Assembly (NCBI GenBank): GCA_001939145.1
Contig: LSRX01000662.1
Span: 174,908 to 238,907 of the forward strand
DNA from: Symbiodinium microadriaticum
Taxonomy: Eukaryota; Sar; Dinophyceae; Suessiales; Symbiodiniaceae
DNA length: 64,000 nucleotides
Direction of reading: 5' to 3'
Of this stretch, positions 57,342 to 64,000 are shown piece after piece. A program made the position numbers and the translations under genes. The notes under the pieces were generated by a model. That model saw only the letters and a program-made list of their open reading frames with translations. It was not told the DNA's origin and made no database searches. How positions within the stretch are numbered: the stretch's first letter is position 1; every line of letters starts with the position of its first letter.

Positions 57342-57414
57342 GAAACCGACTCAGGGCCGAAAAAAAAGAACGGCCGACAGGGGTTGGAGGCTTGAGGAAC
57401 CGAGGTGTAGGAAC

Positions 57415-57460
57415 TAGGGTGACTAGGGTTTAGGGATTTAGGGTTTAGGGTTTAGGGCTA
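57415..57460 (+). repeat. Interstitial telomere-like block (TTTAGGG type)
   Basis: Five tttaggg-type words in the opposite orientation to the block 74 bp to its left. Confidence 0.85.
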
Positions 57461-57469
57461 AGTTATCAT

Positions 57470-57584
57470 CTGGGTTCTTGTTAAGGGATTTAGTATAAGT
57501 TGCCATAACAAGGAAACCATGTGATTTACTTTTGATCCCTTTTATGGTACCTTGAATGAGACTCCCTAAAAAACAAGAACCCAG
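57470..57584 (+). mobile_element. CTGGGTTCTTGTT foldback (MITE-like) element, 115 bp
   Basis: Perfect 13-bp terminal inverted repeats ctgggttcttgtt and aacaagaacccag enclose A/T-rich DNA with no ORF. Homologous to 28045-28188 and to the partial copy at 27969-28040. Confidence 0.85.
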
Positions 57585-57673
57585 CCATGGCTCTGAGATT
57601 CAGGCCCAGGGTGTCCCGGGGGCCGATCTACTGAAAACCGCAAGGTATGAAGATATGGGCAGTTCTCTAAATC

Positions 57674-57710
57674 AGGGTCCCTATTTAGGGTCCCCAACAT
57701 AGTAGGGCAC

Positions 57711-57746
<36 letters not shown>

Positions 57747-57770
57747 GGGGCCCTAAAAGGGGACCCCCGA
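57674..57770. mobile_element. Foldback element with TA microsatellite loop
   Basis: Left arm gggtccctatttagggtccc (from about 57675) pairs imperfectly with the right arm whose reverse complement begins gggggtccccttttagggcc. The centre is a pure (TA)n of about 30 bases. Confidence 0.7.
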
Positions 57771-58787
57771 CTGTGGAGAGCGGGGGCCTCTCAAGAGTTA
57801 AGTGGGGCCCCTGTGGCAGGAGGTACTTCCAACAAGGATCCCCCGGCTTCCGGTTCCCTCCTTTTCCTCGGGTTTAGGGTTTAGGGTCTCCGGTCTCCCC
57901 TTTCTTTCCCATAAGAGTCGAGTCGGATGTGGAGTGTTGGATGCCGTGCTCGGTAGCTTTCGAGACATCTTGAATCCGACTGATGTCCTCGCGATTCCTG
58001 AACCTGAAACCGCAAGTTTACCGGTGTCCTCGTAAAAGGCCACAGGTTTGTGCTCCCACACATGGGGAATTCCGCTTCGCTGCTGGGGCGGGGGCTCGCA
58101 GTCGGACGTCGCATCACTCGAGGGTCGCGACACCGTAGCTTTCCGGGCTTCTCACTGCGGCCAGGAAATATCTGAACTTTTGCTGTCGCCGCAGTGCCTT
58201 TCACATGTTGCGGGTCCGTGCACTTTGTGTTTTGGAGCTCGCGTGCTCTTGCCACGTCGGCTCGCAATTTGTATCGGAATTCAGCTTGCCTCGAGGTACC
58301 TAGTTTTCTGACTGACCATGGCAAGGATGCCTAGGAAGAGAAGAACTCAAAGAGACAGCAGTGAGACCTGAACCTGACACCCCCTAAACCGAAACCTGAA
58401 CCCCTAAATCCACACGGCTTTGGTGAAACTTTCTACTCCCGGAAGGCCTGCCCGGGTCTCGATGTATGCTCGGACATGGTGTGGTGACCTCGGTGCTCCA
58501 AGGTTTGGCTGTCTAGGGTGAAATACGAGTATGACCATAAAAGTCTCAGACTCATGAGAGTGCGAGCAATCAGAAGAACGGGAATGAGAATGCCCATCAT
58601 CTAGTTGCACTTTGCAGCCTGGGGCTGAGCATAAGCAACGCATAGACCTTAATAATACAAACAGGACTTTGGGGTATCTTAGTTTTTCCACAAGTAGGGA
58701 CAAGCAGGGGATGTTGCCACTACTTGTCTCGCTTTCTACATGCAAGTTTGGGACCCTTGCTTAGATTCTAACAGGATCCCTTGCCCG
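57771..58787. other. Gene-poor DNA, one short telomere-like block
   Basis: A TTTAGGG-type block lies at 57869-57888 and degenerate CCCTAAA words at 58379-58410. No gene recognised. Confidence 0.45.
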
Positions 58788-58876
58788 GAGAGCCCATACC
58801 CCTTAATAATAGGAATATACCTTAAATTATAGAGGGATTTAAGGTACATGTCTCAATGAAGGGGTATTGGGCTCTC
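58788..58876. mobile_element. Foldback (MITE-like) element, 89 bp
   Basis: Termini gagagcccatacccctt and aaggggtattgggctctc are inverted with one mismatch. An inner palindrome taccttaaat/atttaaggta sits within. Confidence 0.8.
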
Positions 58877-61800
58877 TGGGTGTAAGGGCCTCGGAATCTC
58901 GGATTGCTCGGCCATGGGTTCGTTGAACCAGGGCAGCAAGCAGACTGAAGATTCATCGACAGAGCTCGCTATGGCCCCAGCACCAGTGGAGACCGACCTC
59001 CTGGGGGCTTTCAAATAAATCCCGGAGCCTCAGCCCTCCATCACTGCTGCTGAAACTAGTCTTGCAGTATGGTACAAACGAAGACCATGCAGCAAGTAAG
59101 AAAAACATAAACGAAATATAAACAAAAAGGATAAGACAAACCAACAGGTTCCGGAATTCTTGAATCACCAGAATCCGAAGCCGCAAATTCGAAAGGCTGG
59201 GCCGATGATCAATCACCCTTGCGCTTTAGGTCGTTTTCGGAGTAGAAGCCCTCCTAGTTTGCTTTCCTTACTGCATAACTTCGATAAAAGTGTGATGTGC
59301 TATCCCTACCTTCGCATCTCGGCACCGAAAGCCGTGTTCCAAACCAGGTAATTGAAGTTCGACTCTTCCCGAAACGTCCGCCAGGCCACACAAGTGCTGC
59401 AAGAAGTCCATGTCCTCAGGCGTGCCAGGAGATCAGGCGGAGGCTTCTGTCAACAGAGTCTCTTTGTTCTGCATAGTTTAGGGTTCCCACAATCCCACAT
59501 CCGAAAACCCGGAATCTTGAAACCCCAAACCCTAAACCGCATTTGTAAAGGAGAGGGCAAGAAACGCAGGGGAGACTGCCGAGACAAACCCAGCCTTCGC
59601 CAAACCCTGAGAAAAACGCCTTTTCGCGAAACCCGAAACCGCAGAACCCCCGGTCCGCCCTCAAATGCAGATGGGCGTCATTCCGCATCCAGATTGGCCA
59701 GATTTCGAGCTGAAAGAGGATCCGAAGAAACATCTCCTCTTTGCGGGTTGCAATAGGGAGCTCTTGAAAAAGGTTGCTGCAAGTGTAGTTACATGACGGT
59801 AATTAGGTAGGTGTGATGAATAAGTACAAAAGTAATGATCTTCAACTTCACAAGTTGCAGTTCAACTACGTGTAGTGCTGTTCTGTCCGTTTTGTCATCA
59901 GCGTCATCCGGTCAGATCACCTAACATGACTCTATGTGTTGTCTGCTGCATGCTACACAGTCAGCATCCTAGGACTTTGGTGTTTGTCGATGTTCTCGAA
60001 ACTATGTAGCCAAGTAGGCGTACTAGATTTATTAAAGTTCAACATTTTGGGGTTCAGCGTCTTTCGGGTTCAAGGTGTTGAAGACGTCGGGGGATCAAAA
60101 ACTTTATGTTGTTTCTGGATGCAGATTCCCGGACTTGGAGTTTGGGATTAGGTAGGGCTCTGGTGACAAGTTTGGGGTTTCGGGGTGCAAGATCGCCCCA
60201 AATTCGTCAGAGAGTTGCCATTGTTCGAAAGGCCCGGAACGGAACATCCACGGTTTGATGCTCGAGGCTCGAGATCCCGCCGCCTCAATCTTCGATGAAG
60301 ACGCAATTTTGCGCTGGATGAGTTTGACGGTTCATGATTCGAAAACGAACCTCTCTAGCAAAACCACTACGGGTTGGGACATATCGTACTTGTCTTTGGA
60401 GATTTGCCAAGGCCCGTCCATGCGATGGTTTCCGCACGGTTTCTGGCAAGATGGGCCCGGTTCAGGCCACGTCGCACCCGACAGCATTAATGGGATATTG
60501 AGCTGGTTGGTGTCTTGAAACCCGACCGCTTCCCCAGCTCCGAATTATCCCAAGCCTCGTCTTGAGGGAGCCATGATACGGATCTTGAATAATAGGGTCA
60601 TGTTGTAAGGACCATATTTTGGACTTCCGAGTTTGAGGCCATGTGCAACTCCAGGGGTTACGTCTGTGAAACAATCCATGTATCTTCAAGCACGCGACAA
60701 GCTCCCTCATTCACGCTTTTTCCCTCACATCATGATCGGGGCCCCTTTTTTGATTATGAAGGATCCTTACCCAATGCCAGGAGATACGTCTCCAAGCCTG
60801 GACCCGAAAGAGGTGCACATTGTAAGCTTCCAGGCCTAAAACAAAGCGCTCAATCAATCTTGACTTGCAGAAAGATGTCCCGACTGCATCGCAACTGTTG
60901 CGGGGGCCAAAACCAAAGTTCTTGAAGGTAATACTCCAAACACGGTGCATTCGAAGAAATTCTTTATGCTTCCGAGCGTTGTTGCTCCCCGCTGCCTGTC
61001 TTATAGATCTTCAACTTACCCTTTTTCCAGGTGTGTGCAACCACACACTTCGACTTCCGCTATTTCCGCGCTCCCGCTACAGTGCCGAAATCGTGCTCTC
61101 GCCACAGTCCCGTGCAACAAGCGGCTTCAGAATACTCCGTCAACAACTTGAACCCAAAGCTCGAGACCGTCATATCGCGTCAAGTGTAGGGGCTTGGAAC
61201 CTGACAGAGGATCCCAGCAGTAAGAGTCGAAGTCAGCATTCGCCGTAGGACAACCGCGTCATTTGAAGGCGCCTGGTTTGAATGCGACCCTCCCTAGCAG
61301 AGACACTTCGGATTAGCACGCAAGGTAGTCTGCTATGAAATTATGAAATTCCCCAGTTCTTGGGATTGGAGCTGCTCAAACGACAGACTCGAAATCCGGG
61401 TCCGGGATTCTAGGCCTTCAGCTGCGCATATGAACAATGAAGATGGAGCAAGCAACAAAAACTGTTATGAACGGTGACAGCAACTCACATAACCCTACAA
61501 CCTTTTTCAGGGTAGGGTTAACCCCAACAAAGCCTGCCAAAGCTGAAGATCATGCGAACGTCCAAACTCTCAGATTTCTCAACATCAAATTTTTAAACAC
61601 GTTCAATATGAGGGTTCCAGGTTTCCGGGCTGAGAGTTAGACTGCTTGAATAAGGGTTAACTGATCAGCGGGTCCCATCAAAAGGATGTCGCCATGAACA
61701 GGCCGTCTAAGTTTGGGTGATAGGGCTTGTAGTATCCTCTACTGAACACGTACAGAACTTTCTCATGACCGCTATATTCTTGCTGTTCGTAGGTTTTGCC

Positions 61801-62312
61801 GTAACCCAGATAGTAAATTTTCTGGCATCCTCTGTACTACCTCGGATGGTAATGCATCCCTACACATCCCCTGCCTGCTTCAACGTGTCAAGCCCTGAAT
61901 CACTGAACCTGTACATCCTAGGTCCTTGAGCCCTCAACCCGATGCAACACGAAGCCACAAAACCCGATAACCTCACTATCACCTAAAGCCTCACGCACAC
62001 ACACGCAAAGCTCTACCCACAACCCTAAAGCCCTACCAAGCAACACTCTGAAGACCCTAGACACAACAGATGATCACGCTGTGGGCTTTGATCTAAGAGC
62101 CTACATCCTCAAACCCTGGCAAAACCCTGAAACCCTGAACCCCAAAAACGCTAAAGCCCTAAAGCCTAACAGCCCTAACACACTAAAGCCCTAAAGCCTA
62201 AACCCTTTAGCCCGAAACCCTTGGATCGGTGTCCAGGCCTTGTGCAGCTGCACTTTGATCCTCTCTGGGATGCCCTGGATGAGGACGACCTCCCAGGTTT
62301 AGGGCTCATCTG

Positions 62313-62515
62313 CCACACACACACACACACCCATATATTTCTATATGTGTAATGTAGTATAATATATATGTATAATATATATGTATAATATATATGTATA
62401 TATATATATCTACACATGCACATACACACACACACACACATACATATATATACACACATATATATATATACACACACACACACATGCATACATTATGCAT
62501 ACATACATGCGTACA
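62313..62515. repeat. CA, TA and TACA microsatellites
   Basis: (CA)n at 62313-62331, then tataatatatatg repeats and (CA)n/(TA)n to about 62515. Confidence 0.9.
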
Positions 62516-63781
62516 CACGGGTCCCCGGAAGATCCGGTCCATGGCACAGTTCCCCAACATCTGCAGCTCTAGCCCGAAGGTAGAAGTCCTCATGGCCGTA
62601 CGTACCTCACCCATGGGTATCCTCCAAGTAAACGCTGTGCTATGCGCTGAACTCTAGACCCTAAATCTTAGGCTCTGAACCTTAAACCCTAGACCCGAAC
62701 CTTGACGCTTTGTCATTCATGCCGTTCTCAGAATGGCTCAGGAGCTTTCCGACAGTTCCTCTGTCATGGTGCCAAACGAGCTGGGTAAGCAGCAGCACCA
62801 TAAGATGCTTTGTCGGTGGGCTCCATGTTTCCGGTCCTTTAGCGGGGTCTGGGATCCAAGGCCTTACGTTCTAGACCTTCCCGCCTCAACTGTGGAACCC
62901 GAAACCGTAAAGCCTTGCTTCATGAACCCCGTCCTACACTCCTTGTTGCTCACGGAGGGTGCTCACTAATCAGGGGGTCTCGAAGTTGGAAACCCAACCT
63001 GCAACCCTAAAAATCTTAAACTTTCCCTTCTCCCGAGGACTACTCAGAACGGGATCCCCTTGAAGCCCAAGCCCGGAGTCTGCAGATCTTAGAAGCTGGA
63101 GCCCACATCACTCTGACTGTAGCCTTTGTGGTGACTGCTCTTGTGATGGTGGATTGTTTTTATCGAAGGAGCAGAGGGCAACAACTGTGGGTGCGAATTT
63201 TAGACTCCCTTGCGTAGGTATGCCCCTGCCACCACCACCTGATCGCCGTCTATGGAGCTCTGAACATCAGCCGTACCCAGCCGGCAGTCCCCCTGGATTC
63301 ATACCCACCACCAGTACAGCAATGTCGGAGGGGGATACGTAGAAGGCTCAGGCCTGGCCTCTTGCTCATGCAGGCGTGTTCTTGCCATTTTGTCCTGCGG
63401 ACATTGAGACATGGAGAAGTCCATTTTCGATGTCTGAGCCCTGCCAGGTGGTTTCCAACCCGTATAGATCCCAAGACTGCGGATTAGATGCCAGTATGCT
63501 CTCAGGCCTCCGACGAGCCCTGTTTTGCCAACGAGTCGGGAACCCCCTTTATGGTGCAAAGTCAGCTTCGAATCCAACACCAGCACTGCAATATGCTAGC
63601 CCGAGCCGAGGCTTCAAGATGGAAAGCTTCCAGCATGCTCTGTTGACCCCCATCGACAGGTCGCTCTGGAGTCTGCACTCTCCAAGCTTTGTCAAGCTCA
63701 GGACGGAGCTCGTGATGCAATGAGGGTCTTAAACATGCATGAAATGCGGATGACAATAATTTCAAAACAAACTTCGTATCT

Positions 63782-63813
63782 GGCTGCTGCTGCTGCTGCT
63801 GCTGCTGCTGCAG
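63782..63813. repeat. (CTG)n microsatellite
   Basis: Nearly pure run of ten ctg units. Confidence 0.95.
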
Positions 63814-64000
63814 ACGAGTAGACCCGAGCACACATCACACTGCTCAGTCGCTATGCGGCCAGAGATTCCGACTCCCTTAATTCTGGGAAAACCACCCTCA
63901 ATTGTGGCAGGGACTCCCCACAAGAGACTCGCAAGGAAGGTAGAGTCAGAATTGCCGTCCTGCTGGAGTGCTCCCTTCACCTGAGTCGTCCACTTCCAGG

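Larger units (their letters stand above)
58877..64000. other. Gene-poor DNA with degenerate telomere-like words
   Basis: No gene recognised. Dense ccctaaagcc-type degenerate words lie at 62019-62215, with further words near 59519-59537 and 62680-62700. Microsatellites are listed separately. Confidence 0.45.

Overview
The window looks like nuclear DNA of a dinoflagellate, probably of the Symbiodiniaceae/Suessiales type. Three things suggest this. Degenerate TTTAGGG/CCCTAAA telomere-type blocks are scattered through it. Most of it is gene-poor, rich in microsatellites and about half G+C. Its one large intact coding unit is a non-LTR retrotransposon whose proteins resemble those found in many copies in dinoflagellate genomes. 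The assignment rests on pattern recognition, not on a search.

Layout. (1) 1-861: the minus-strand 5' part of a capsid-like gene that runs off the left edge. It is broken by a 1-nt frame change near its start and by a 157-bp tandem duplication. (2) 862-3740: low-GC spacer with a short GC-rich coding-like island at about 2690-2815. (3) 3741-6250: an extremely A+T-rich block without genes. (4) 6251-30231: G+C-balanced DNA with no gene I can support, holding foldback (MITE-like) elements, microsatellites and telomere-like blocks. (5) 30357-38443: the retrotransposon, on the minus strand, sitting inside a CTACTG/CTA microsatellite that is present on both sides. (6) 38661-64000: gene-poor DNA with many telomere-like blocks, TA-rich and trinucleotide microsatellites and more foldback elements. 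A cluster of these lies at 57.25-58.9 kb.

The retrotransposon is the main find. In transcription order it carries a small 85-residue ORF; a long ORF of about 1663 residues with an AP-type endonuclease, a LINE reverse transcriptase, three C2H2 zinc fingers of identical spacing, one CCHC knuckle and a C-terminal ubiquitin-specific protease (USP/C19) domain with Cys, His and Asp boxes intact; a 315-residue gag-like ORF; and an ORF whose last part is a 2-oxoglutarate/Fe(II) dioxygenase-like domain. Consecutive ORFs are joined stop-to-start (TGA-AC-ATG, then ATGA, then TGATG). This suggests one polycistronic RNA translated by termination-reinitiation. The TGATG start opens in the same frame as the dioxygenase, separated from it by only two TGA codons. 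A mobile element that carries its own deubiquitinase and a possible nucleic-acid dioxygenase could act on host protein turnover and on DNA modification. That is inference, but the motifs are visible in the sequence.
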